From an uncultured Opitutales bacterium (GTDB lineage Bacteria; Verrucomicrobiota; Verrucomicrobiia; Opitutales; Intestinicryptomonadaceae), in the NCBI GenBank assembly GCA_900545705.1, contig URAK01000009.1, positions 62,001 through 126,000 of the forward strand: a DNA stretch of 64,000 nt, given 5' to 3'. The notes beneath the pieces are model-generated. The model made no database searches. It saw only the letters and a list, made by a program, of their open reading frames with translations, and had not been told where the DNA came from. Shown one piece after another: positions 45,862 to 53,882 of the stretch. A program made the translations under genes and the position numbers. How positions within the stretch are numbered: position 1 is the stretch's first letter; the number at the start of each line of letters is the position of its first letter.

Positions 45862-47052
45862 TTACTTTTGTTCGGCTACGATTTTTACGATTTTCTCGGC
45901 GGCGTCCGCGAGCGAATCGGCCGTTGTGAGAGCTATGCCGCTTTCGGAAAGCATTTTCCTGCCGAGTTCGACATTTGTGCCTTCGAGCCTTACGACGAGC
46001 GGAAGCGTGAGCCCGACGTTTTTGACAGCCGCGATTACGCCTGCCGCGATTACGTCGCAGCGCATAATTCCGCCGAATATGTTTACGAGGATTCCCTTAA
46101 CGTGCGGGTCTTTTAAAAGAATGTTGAAGGCCTGCGTTATGGACTCTTCGGTTGCGCCGCCGCCAACGTCGAGGAAGTTCGCGGGGTTGCCTCCAAAGTG
46201 CTTTATGATGTCCATAGTTGCCATTGCGAGCCCCGCGCCGTTTACCATGCAGGCGATATTTCCGTCGAGGGCGATGTAGTTGAGCCCGTATTTTCCTGCT
46301 TCGATTTCTTTCGGATCCTCTTCGTGCGGGTCTCTGAGGGCTTCAAGTTCAGGGTGGCGGAAAAGTCCGTTGTCGTCGAATGAAACTTTTGCGTCGAGGC
46401 ACGTTATTTTGCCGTCTTTTGTGAGGACGAGCGGATTTACTTCCACCATGGAGCAGTCTTTCTGCCAGAAGAGCTTGTAGAGGCCTCCCAAGAGAGCTCT
46501 AAACTGTTTCTGTTTATCCTTGTCTCCAAAGCCGAAGAAGAAGGCGAGCCTCCTGATTTGGAAAGCTTGCAGGCCGATATCGGGATCGACTAGCATTTTC
46601 ATTATTTGGTCGGGGGTTTCAGCGGCGACTTTTTCAATGTCCATGCCGCCTGCTATCGACGCTACAATCGCGACTTTCCCTGAGTCCCTATCCATGAGGA
46701 TTGATAGGTAGTATTCTTTGTCGATATCGACAGCTTCGGCGAAGTACAGGGTGCCTACGACTCTTCCCTGCGGGCCGGTCTGCTTGGTAATTAGGGTGTT
46801 GCCGAGCATTTTCTTGGCTACTTCCGCGGCTTCCGATTTTGGGACGAATTTTACGCCGCCTTTGAAGCCGTCGGCGAACACGCCCTTTCCGCGCCCGCCT
46901 GCATGTATCTGCGACTTCACTACTATGTTGTCGCCGGGAATGGCCGCTATGGCGGCGTCAAATTCGGAGGGGGATTTGACCGCCACGCCGTCTTGAACGG
47001 GAACGCCGAATTCTTTGAATAGTGCTTTTGCTTGGTATTCGTGAATATTCAT
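45862..47052 (-). CDS. sucC: ADP-forming succinyl-CoA ligase beta subunit
   Basis: A 396-residue SucC, the nucleotide- and succinate-binding subunit. It begins MNIHEYQAKALFKEFGVPV, the family opening of the ATP-grasp domain, and has IHAGGRGKGVF, MVEVNPLVLTKDGK and the C-terminal ligase-CoA block NIFGGIMRCDVIAAGV. Together with SucD it forms the cytosolic heterodimer or heterotetramer. It heads the sucC-sucD pair; the upstream 600 bp contain no recognised operator. Confidence 0.97.
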   Translation of the reverse strand: MNIHEYQAKALFKEFGVPVQDGVAVKSPSEFDAAIAAIPGDNIVVKSQIHAGGRGKGVFADGFKGGVKFVPKSEAAEVAKKMLGNTLITKQTGPQGRVVGTLYFAEAVDIDKEYYLSILMDRDSGKVAIVASIAGGMDIEKVAAETPDQIMKMLVDPDIGLQAFQIRRLAFFFGFGDKDKQKQFRALLGGLYKLFWQKDCSMVEVNPLVLTKDGKITCLDAKVSFDDNGLFRHPELEALRDPHEEDPKEIEAGKYGLNYIALDGNIACMVNGAGLAMATMDIIKHFGGNPANFLDVGGGATEESITQAFNILLKDPHVKGILVNIFGGIMRCDVIAAGVIAAVKNVGLTLPLVVRLEGTNVELGRKMLSESGIALTTADSLADAAEKIVKIVAEQK

Positions 47053-47696
47053 TTTACGTCTGCCTTTTTTATCGAGGCTTGTTTTAGTTTGAAAATATAA
47101 CGAACCGCGACGGGACGAAAAGCGTTTGTCCGAATTGCCCGCGTGGGGGTTATTGTGTCTTCACAGGCTTACTTTTAACTGCCGTTTTTTCAAGTTTTTT
47201 TTGAAAAATTTTTTAGTGCTCACACGTTTGAGCCGCTAATCGTGGAATCTTTTTCGGTTATTTTTATATTGTCGCGCGGATTGCGTTTGTGCGTGGAAAA
47301 AAATGCAAGCGTCAAAAATTAAAACTACGGCAGCTTAAATTAAAAATACTTTTGCCATAATTGCGCGTAATGCTAAAACTTGCGGAGTATTTTGCAGATG
47401 CCGGTACTTTATGGGCATTGCGTAAGGAAGCAAAAGCCAATCTTTTGCGAACTAAAAATATCCGCGAGGCTTGTGGAACTTAACAACAAGTGGAACGGAT
47501 AGGGGGCGGCAGGACAAAAGTCCGATAAAATTGCTTCTGCGCAAGACCGTAAAACTTGGCGCGCTTGCGTGTTAAAACCGCGCGCGGGTGCCGCCGCTTC
47601 ATTGGCAAGTTCCGTATGCAGTAGATTCGCTAAAAAATACCAAGCGGGCGAAAATTGTCTTTCTGGTTGAAATCGGCGCTTTTTTGTGTATATATT
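47053..47696. other. Intergenic region between divergent sucC and recJ
   Basis: About 640 bp. A 37-codon plus-strand frame at 47370-47483 (MLKLAEYFADAGTLWALRKE...) has reasonable composition but no ribosome-binding site. No RNA family or repeat was recognised. Promoters of sucCD and recJ must be here. Confidence 0.4.
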
Positions 47697-49430
47697 ATGG
47701 GGAAAATGGTCTGGGAGTTTGCAGATTACGACAAAAAGCTTGCGGCTGACATGGGAGCATACCTCGGTGTAAGCCCCATACTTAGCGCGCTCATACTTCA
47801 GCGCGGATACACTGATCCACTGCGGGCGAAGATGTTTTTAAGCCCGAAACTTGCAAATCTCGACGATCCTTTCAGGCTTAAAAATCTGCGCAAAGCCGTA
47901 TTGCGGATAATAGAGGCCATTGAGAAACGCCAAAATATCCTTGTATTCGGCGACTACGACGTCGATGGGATTACGAGCACGACACTGCTCGTTAGCATTT
48001 TGAGGCTTTTCGGGCTGAACCCTTCGTATTTTGTCCCGCGCAGAATGGAGGAGGGCTACGGACTCAGCGAAGCGGCGCTAGAAAGGGCGCTGTCATCTGG
48101 AAAAACAGATTTGCTCATCGCCCTCGATTGCGGCACCAACGCTGAGGAGGCCGTAAATTACATACACTCGCGCGGGATAGATTTAATTGTGGTCGACCAC
48201 CACCAGGCGAAGGACGCCACCGCCCAAAACCACATTTTGATAAATCCGCACGTGTTCGACTTTGAAGGCGCGCCGTGGCGGCAGCTCTGTACGGTGGGCC
48301 TCGTTTTCAAGCTTGCGCACGGGCTGATAAAGGAGATGCGCAACCGCGGCGACAAGCGCTCTTGGGAAATAAATTTAAAAGACTACCTTGACCTCGTTGC
48401 TCTCGGGACAGTCGCCGACTTGGTGCCGCTTGTCGACGAAAATAGGATACTCGCGCGTAACGGCATAAAGCGCCTAAAATCCACCCGACGAACTGGCATA
48501 CAGGCGCTTATACAGGCGAGTGGAATAGCCCTCGGAGACGACATAACTCCCGTTGACATATCCTTTAAGCTCGGTCCCCGCATAAATGCGAGCGGGCGCG
48601 TTGCCGACGCTTCTCTGCCGCTTGAAATGATGCTCGGCGACGATTTTACGACATGCTATCGCGCCGCCTGCGAGCTCAACGACATTAACAAGGAGCGCCA
48701 AGACATAGAACGCGGAGTTTTGGAGGACGCTATGAAGCAGGTCGAGGAAAACGGGTATGATTCCGACCCATGCGTGGTCGTTTTCGACCCGCGCTGGCAT
48801 CCTGGGGTTGTCGGCATAATCGCCGGTAAGCTCAGCCGCGAATTCCACAGGCCGGTTATAGTGTTCGGCGAGGAGGATTCCGGATTTATAAAAGGTTCGG
48901 GGCGAAGCGTGCACGGGATAGACTTGGTCGCGTGCCTTGCCGAGTGTGCAGACATGCTCGGAAGCTGGGGGGGACACCCTATGGCGGTTGGAGTGTCGGT
49001 GAAGAGCGGCGGGGTCGACGAATTTAGAAGGCGCATAAATTCCTCTATAATAAAAAAGTACGGTAAAGATATAGATTTTTCCCCGAAAGTTAATATAAGC
49101 CTAACTCTCGATTTGTCAGACGTTGGCATCGAGCTGTTGAACGAGCTTGAAATACTCCATCCGTTTGGAGAGGGAAACCGCGAGCCGATTTTTGCGTTGA
49201 AATCGGTAAAATTGCACAAGGCGCCCGAAGTTTTCGGCGGAGTGAATTTCCGCTTCCAGATACCGCTTGGCGACAACGGCTGGATTAACGCAGTCGCGTG
49301 GCGCATGGCGGGGCGCGTGCCTCCGGCGGACAAGGCGATAGACATTGCGGTAAAGCTTGGCTGGAACAGGTGGAACCGCCGCAAAACCCCGCAGGCTACG
49401 CTCGTTGACTGGCGCTTTCCCGAGGCGTAA
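47697..49430 (+). CDS. recJ: Single-stranded-DNA-specific 5'-3' exonuclease RecJ
   Basis: A 577-residue RecJ of normal length. DHH motifs are in order: VFGDYDVDGITST, ALDCGTN and VVDHHQAKD, followed by the DHHA1 part with GPRINASGRV and SWGGHPMAVGVSV, and an OB-like C-terminal segment. It resects 5' ends in recombination repair and mismatch repair. The start at 47697 (MGKMVWEFADYD) or three codons later at 47706 are equally plausible; a GGGGAA stretch lies just before the second. The frame upstream to 47655 lacks family sequence. The gene is monocistronic. Confidence 0.96.
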   Translation: MGKMVWEFADYDKKLAADMGAYLGVSPILSALILQRGYTDPLRAKMFLSPKLANLDDPFRLKNLRKAVLRIIEAIEKRQNILVFGDYDVDGITSTTLLVSILRLFGLNPSYFVPRRMEEGYGLSEAALERALSSGKTDLLIALDCGTNAEEAVNYIHSRGIDLIVVDHHQAKDATAQNHILINPHVFDFEGAPWRQLCTVGLVFKLAHGLIKEMRNRGDKRSWEINLKDYLDLVALGTVADLVPLVDENRILARNGIKRLKSTRRTGIQALIQASGIALGDDITPVDISFKLGPRINASGRVADASLPLEMMLGDDFTTCYRAACELNDINKERQDIERGVLEDAMKQVEENGYDSDPCVVVFDPRWHPGVVGIIAGKLSREFHRPVIVFGEEDSGFIKGSGRSVHGIDLVACLAECADMLGSWGGHPMAVGVSVKSGGVDEFRRRINSSIIKKYGKDIDFSPKVNISLTLDLSDVGIELLNELEILHPFGEGNREPIFALKSVKLHKAPEVFGGVNFRFQIPLGDNGWINAVAWRMAGRVPPADKAIDIAVKLGWNRWNRRKTPQATLVDWRFPEA

Positions 49431-49908
49431 TTTTTGTGCGCTTGAGCCGTAGGCTTTTGGGGGCCTCGACGGATTTTTTTCGGAGAATTTGCGAGTAGAC
49501 TTTTTTAATGGAAAGATATTGCGCGCGGAGGGTTTTTTTTTCGTGTACGGGCGGTCGATTTTTTTGGGATATTGCGCTTGGTAGAGTTCTTTTTTGGGGG
49601 GAGGGATATAATGCATAGCGGGCTTTCTGTTTTTTTGGGGAATTTTTTTTAAGCAGCTTGGATTGCGGCGGGCGGGTATTGCAGACTGCGTTTTAACCCG
49701 CGGGCCTTGCGCGCGGAATAAATTTTATTTTTTGCCAAAGCTAAAAACGACGCTTCTGCCGGCTTTTTAGAGTACTGAAAATCTCTGCCTTGCACTTGTC
49801 CTAATGCGAAAAATCAAAAATGGTCTTGGCTTTGGGGGAAATCGTGCGCGCGAAAAATAAAGTATTATTTTGTTGAACGCCGCAGTCTCTTGCTTAGTTT
49901 AAAAAAAT
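49431..49908. other. Intergenic region between recJ and tyrA
   Basis: About 480 bp, with several runs of T and G on the plus strand. Frames on the minus strand are shadows of recJ sequence or low-complexity. No clear terminator stem or RNA element was found; a tyrA promoter probably lies near the right end. Confidence 0.45.
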
Positions 49909-50760
49909 ATGAAATTTCGCAAAGTCGCCATACTTGGAACAGGCCTGCTTGGTGCGTCTTTCGCGTTCGCCGCGAAAAATCGCGGACTGTGCGAAAAAAT
50001 ATCGGCGTGGTCGAGGAGCGAATCCACGAGAAAAAAATGCTCAATGCTTCCGAAAATTTTCGATGAAGTTTTCGATTCCCCTGAAAAAGCCGTTTCGGAC
50101 GCCGACCTGGTCGTCATTTGTACCCCCACTGAAAACATACCTGGCATAGCAGCGCAAATCGCGCCGAGTTTAAAAAAGGGTGTGGTCGTCACCGATGTAG
50201 GAAGCGTAAAGGGCAAAATATGCGAATTGTGCTCCAAGCCGATTGCCTCTTGTGGGGCGCATTTTGTGGGCTCCCACCCCATGGCGGGCTCCGAAAAAAT
50301 CGGAATAGATTTTGCCGACGAAAAGCTTTTCGACTCGCGCCCGTGCTTTGTCACGCCGCTTTCAAATGCCGACGAAGACTCCGCAAAAAATGTTTCCGAA
50401 CTTTGGAGGGCAATGGGCATGCGGGTGTATGTTGTCTCGACCCAGCTGCACGATGCGATTGTAGCGCGCATAAGCCATCTTCCGCACCTCGCCGCCGCGC
50501 TCATATGCGATACCGCCGCGGATTTCGACATAAATCTCCTTCCGTATTCCGGTCCGGGGTTTAGGGATACAACGCGCGTGGCTTCGGGCTCCCCGCAGAT
50601 TTGGGAAAGCATAATAACAGACAACCGCGGCGAGATATTGTCCGCTCTCGGCGAATTCTCCGAGCGACTCGGAAGGCTCGTAAAGGCGATAGAGTCAAGC
50701 GATATGCAGGCTGTGTCGGAAATTCTTAAAAAGGCAAAATCGTTTAGGGACAAGCTCTAA
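49909..50760 (+). CDS. tyrA: Prephenate dehydrogenase
   Basis: A 283-residue NAD(P)-dependent TyrA-type dehydrogenase for tyrosine synthesis. It starts MKFRKVAILGTGLLGASFAFA with the Rossmann glycine motif, then ADLVVICTP, DVGSVKGKI, GSHPMAGSE (substrate histidine) and RISHLPHLAAALI. There is no fused chorismate mutase or ACT domain. It precedes the aroA-cmk gene by 5 nt, so tyrosine and shikimate steps are co-expressed. Arogenate dehydrogenase activity cannot be excluded. Confidence 0.94.
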   Translation: MKFRKVAILGTGLLGASFAFAAKNRGLCEKISAWSRSESTRKKCSMLPKIFDEVFDSPEKAVSDADLVVICTPTENIPGIAAQIAPSLKKGVVVTDVGSVKGKICELCSKPIASCGAHFVGSHPMAGSEKIGIDFADEKLFDSRPCFVTPLSNADEDSAKNVSELWRAMGMRVYVVSTQLHDAIVARISHLPHLAAALICDTAADFDINLLPYSGPGFRDTTRVASGSPQIWESIITDNRGEILSALGEFSERLGRLVKAIESSDMQAVSEILKKAKSFRDKL

Positions 50761-50765
50761 AAATT

Positions 50766-52760
50766 ATGTCAACTCAAATAGCAGTAAAACCGTTTCACTT
50801 CAAATGCGCGTCGTCCGTGCTTCCGCCCGGTTCCAAGAGCCTTACAAACCGTGCGATGATACTTGCGGCGCTGTCGGGCGGCAAGACGCTCCTTGAAGGG
50901 GCCCTGTTTTCCAGAGACACTGAAATTATGGCAGACTGCCTTTCCAGATTGGGGTATGTCGTAAATTTAAACCGCTTCGAAAAGACAATAGAAATAGAAT
51001 CCCCGATGGGGGCGGCTCCTAATTCTTCCGCCGAGCTGCATGTCGGCAACGCGGGGACAGCCGCCCGCTTTGTGACGGCTCTCGCCGCACTCAGAAAAGG
51101 AGGCTCTTACAAGTTTGACTGCGACGACGCAATGCGTTCGCGCCCGATGGCGGGGCTTGTTGAGGCGTTGAAGTCGCAGGGGGCAAAATTTGAATTTTTA
51201 GGCGAGGAAAACGCTTTGCCTTTTGTAATCCACACATGCGGCTTAAAGGGCGGAAGGGTTGAGATAGACGCAAAGGCTTCGAGCCAAATGCTGTCGGCAT
51301 TGCTTATGGTCGGCGCATTCGCGGACTCCCCGATGGAAGTCTCTCTAAAAGGCTCGACTGTCTCGAAGCCGTTTGTCGACATGACTGTCGGGATAATGGC
51401 GCAGTTTGGAGTGGAAACGGTTTTTGAGGGCGGAGTTTATAAATTTTTGAGGCCGCGCCGCGCGTGCGGCGAGCGCGCCTATAAGATAGAGCCCGACGCC
51501 ACTGCGGCGAGTTATTTTGCGGTTTTGCCTGCGGTTGTCGGCGGAGCTTGCGAAATATCGGGCTTTGCGGAGTGCAAGCTTCAGGGGGATTCCGCCTTTT
51601 GCAGGCTTTTATCCGACGCCGGGCTTGTTAAGACCGAGACAGTCGGCGGAAATCTTATTGTAGAGGATTCCGAACAAACGGTTTTCCCCGAAAGCATGGA
51701 GTTCGATTTCAACGACATATCCGACACCTTTCTGACTTTGGCTGCAGTTTCTCCGCTTTTGCCATTTAAGCTTACGATAAAAGGAATTGCCCATACCCGC
51801 GCGCAGGAAACCGACAGGGTCGCGGCGTGTGCCAACGAGCTGAGAAAATTTTGCGAATCCGTAGTGGAGACGGACGATTCCATTAGCGTCACGCCCTATC
51901 CGCCGGAGCGCCTTGCGGAAATCGCCCAAAATCCGATAACCGTAAAAACGTACGCGGACCACAGAATGGCAATGAGCTTTTCGATACTCGCCTCGCGCGA
52001 CGTCCGCGGGGACGGCAAGCCATGGGTAATAATCGAGGATCCCGGGTGCGTGTCCAAGACTTGGGGAGAATTTTTTGAAGTTTTATACACTGCGCGCTCC
52101 GATTCTGAGGGGCTCAGGGTGGTGGCTGTCGACGGGGGAGCAGCAGTGGGGAAGTCGAGCGTCTCGAAGGAGTGTTCGAGGATTCTCGGGTACATGCATG
52201 TAGATACGGGCTCGCATTACAGGACTGTTGCGTACGCCTTGATGTCCGACGGAATAGACCCGTCCGATGCAGATGCTGTTGCCGAAAGATTAAAGAGCGT
52301 AAAGATAGGCACGGTGCTTTGCGGCAATTCGGCGCGCATAACTCTCGACGGCAAGCTTGTAGAGGACTCGCTGATAAGGACTGAAAACGTGAATGCGTCT
52401 GTCGCAAAGTATGCGGCGATGCCCGAGGTGCGCAATTTCTTGAAGAACTACCAGAGGTCTATGGCGGATTACGCGCGCTCCCACGGATTGTCGGGAATGA
52501 TTATGGAGGGGCGCGACATCGGGACTGTAATTTTCCCCGACGCAAATGTCAGGATATTTCTCGACGCCGACGAACAGACGCGCGCTGCGCGCAGGGCGAA
52601 AGAGGGCATATCGGACTCTGTCGGGCTGCGTGACGCAATCGACAAGTCGAGAAAGACAGCTCCTTTGCGCTGTCCCGAATCCGCCGTGAGAATAGACACT
52701 TCGCACATGACCAAGGAGGAGGTCGTGAGGCTGACGTTGTCGCACATTTTGGAATCGTAA
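50766..52760 (+). CDS. aroA: Bifunctional EPSP synthase/cytidylate kinase (AroA-Cmk fusion)
   Basis: A 664-residue fusion. Residues 1 to about 440 are 3-phosphoshikimate 1-carboxyvinyltransferase: LPPGSKSLTNRAMILAALS, GNAGTAARFVTALAA, RSRPMAGLVEAL, and DHRMAMSF near the end. Residues about 452-664 are cytidylate kinase, with the P-loop VDGGAAVGKSSVSKE near residue 455, then YMHVDTGSHYRTVAYAL and MEGRDIGTVIFPDA. The first makes EPSP for chorismate; the second phosphorylates CMP/dCMP. There is no stop or frameshift between them, so the fusion is real in this sequence. Such fusions are known from other bacteria. tyrA lies upstream and plsC overlaps downstream by 1 nt. Confidence 0.95.
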   Translation: MSTQIAVKPFHFKCASSVLPPGSKSLTNRAMILAALSGGKTLLEGALFSRDTEIMADCLSRLGYVVNLNRFEKTIEIESPMGAAPNSSAELHVGNAGTAARFVTALAALRKGGSYKFDCDDAMRSRPMAGLVEALKSQGAKFEFLGEENALPFVIHTCGLKGGRVEIDAKASSQMLSALLMVGAFADSPMEVSLKGSTVSKPFVDMTVGIMAQFGVETVFEGGVYKFLRPRRACGERAYKIEPDATAASYFAVLPAVVGGACEISGFAECKLQGDSAFCRLLSDAGLVKTETVGGNLIVEDSEQTVFPESMEFDFNDISDTFLTLAAVSPLLPFKLTIKGIAHTRAQETDRVAACANELRKFCESVVETDDSISVTPYPPERLAEIAQNPITVKTYADHRMAMSFSILASRDVRGDGKPWVIIEDPGCVSKTWGEFFEVLYTARSDSEGLRVVAVDGGAAVGKSSVSKECSRILGYMHVDTGSHYRTVAYALMSDGIDPSDADAVAERLKSVKIGTVLCGNSARITLDGKLVEDSLIRTENVNASVAKYAAMPEVRNFLKNYQRSMADYARSHGLSGMIMEGRDIGTVIFPDANVRIFLDADEQTRAARRAKEGISDSVGLRDAIDKSRKTAPLRCPESAVRIDTSHMTKEEVVRLTLSHILES

Positions 52761-53419
52761 TGCGCGCCAGATATTTTAAATTTAAAACAGCTAAGCTCGT
52801 TTACAAGTCGTGGTGGCACTTGTCTGCAATTTTTTGCGACGTATTCGGAAGAATAGAGCTTTACGGGTACGAGAACGTCCCTAAGTGTCCATGCATAATA
52901 GTTGCAAACCATGTCAGCTATCTCGACCCGATGGCGATGGCGTTTTTTCACGAGACTGAATTGTGCGCTGTTGCGCGCGACACTCTCATGAAGGGCAAAG
53001 TGCTCGGGTGGATTTTCAGGCATCTAAACGCAATACCGGTAAAGCGCGGGCAGTCAGGAAATCTCGGGGCTTTCCGCGACGTATTGGCGAGGATAAAAAA
53101 CGGGATAGGCGTTGTAATTTTTCCGGAGGGCACACGCAGCGAGAACGGCGAACTTTTGCCTGGCAAGCCCGGGGCGGGGCTTCTTGCGATAAAAGCGGGG
53201 GTCCCGATACTGCCGATACGCTCGTTTGGGTTCGAGGAAGTATTGCCGCGTTCCAACCGCCTCGGTGGGGGGGCGCGCGTAATAATATGCGCCGGCAAGC
53301 CGATTTACCCGCATGAGATTGACCCCGGAAAAAATTGCCCTGACAGGGCGCAGATTATTGTGGATAGGCTGATGGAGCGCATTGCCCAGATTGAGCGCCC
53401 GAGTGTGAGGGAGGTTTGA
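52760..53419 (+). CDS. plsC: 1-acyl-sn-glycerol-3-phosphate acyltransferase
   Basis: A 219-residue PlsC-type acyltransferase with HX4D catalytic motif NHVSYLDP, the glycerol-phosphate binding FPEGTRS and LPIRSFGFEEV. It makes phosphatidic acid from lysophosphatidic acid at the inner membrane. Its ATG overlaps the stop codon of aroA-cmk by 1 nt (TAATG), showing translational coupling; cmk-plsC gene pairs are common. A terminator follows about 65 nt after the stop. Confidence 0.94.
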   Translation: MRARYFKFKTAKLVYKSWWHLSAIFCDVFGRIELYGYENVPKCPCIIVANHVSYLDPMAMAFFHETELCAVARDTLMKGKVLGWIFRHLNAIPVKRGQSGNLGAFRDVLARIKNGIGVVIFPEGTRSENGELLPGKPGAGLLAIKAGVPILPIRSFGFEEVLPRSNRLGGGARVIICAGKPIYPHEIDPGKNCPDRAQIIVDRLMERIAQIERPSVREV

Positions 53420-53483
53420 GGCGCGGAAATTTCTACTATAATTTTATGCACCGTTTTTTTTTGCCGAGCTGCGCGGCAAATAG

Positions 53484-53508
53484 AAAAGAGCAGTTGCTCT
53501 TTTTTTTA
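53484..53508 (+). terminator. Terminator of the tyrA-aroA-cmk-plsC unit
   Basis: Stem AAAAGAG/CTCTTTT (with possible inner CA/TG pairs) and a T run of eight on the plus strand, about 65 nt after plsC. Confidence 0.85.
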
Positions 53509-53552
53509 TTGACCCCCGCTTTCGTTTGCATTTTTAAGAAACGCGAATTTTT

Positions 53553-53882
53553 ATGAACGCAAATATAAGCTGGATATTTCTTTTTATCGCCGGGGCATTC
53601 GAGGTCGCTTGGGTTGTCGCGCTAAAATATTCCCATGGGTTTACGAGGTTGGCGCCGTCGATTTCAATGGTGGCTGCCTTGTTTTTTAGTATGCTTTTTT
53701 TGTCGCTTGCGGCGCGCAATCTTCCGCTTGGAATGTCTTACGCGGTATGGACGGGCATAGGGACGGTGGGCGGAATGCTTGCGGGGCGGTTTTTATTCGC
53801 AGAGGCAGCAAATCCGATGCAGATTTTCTTTGCGGCGCTGATAGTCGTCGGGATTGCCGGTGTAAAGTTTGCAGCAGACTAA
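53553..53882 (+). CDS. gdx: SMR-family guanidinium-type exporter (Gdx/SugE)
   Basis: A 109-residue, four-helix transporter of the small multidrug resistance family. GAFEVAWVVALKYSHGF (with the essential glutamate in helix 1) and ARNLPLGMSYAVWTGIGTVGG are the SugE/Gdx subtype signatures, which favour guanidinium export over broad drug efflux. No guanidine riboswitch is visible in the short upstream region. Its last 4 nt overlap the convergent beta-helix gene. Only one SMR gene is present, so it would act as a homodimer. Confidence 0.9.
   Translation: MNANISWIFLFIAGAFEVAWVVALKYSHGFTRLAPSISMVAALFFSMLFLSLAARNLPLGMSYAVWTGIGTVGGMLAGRFLFAEAANPMQIFFAALIVVGIAGVKFAAD

Noticed and set aside
53460..53480. 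Hairpin TTTGCCG/CGGCAAA upstream of gdx considered as a guanidine riboswitch
   Set aside because: It lacks the conserved guanidine motifs (no ACGR-type loops or ykkC core).
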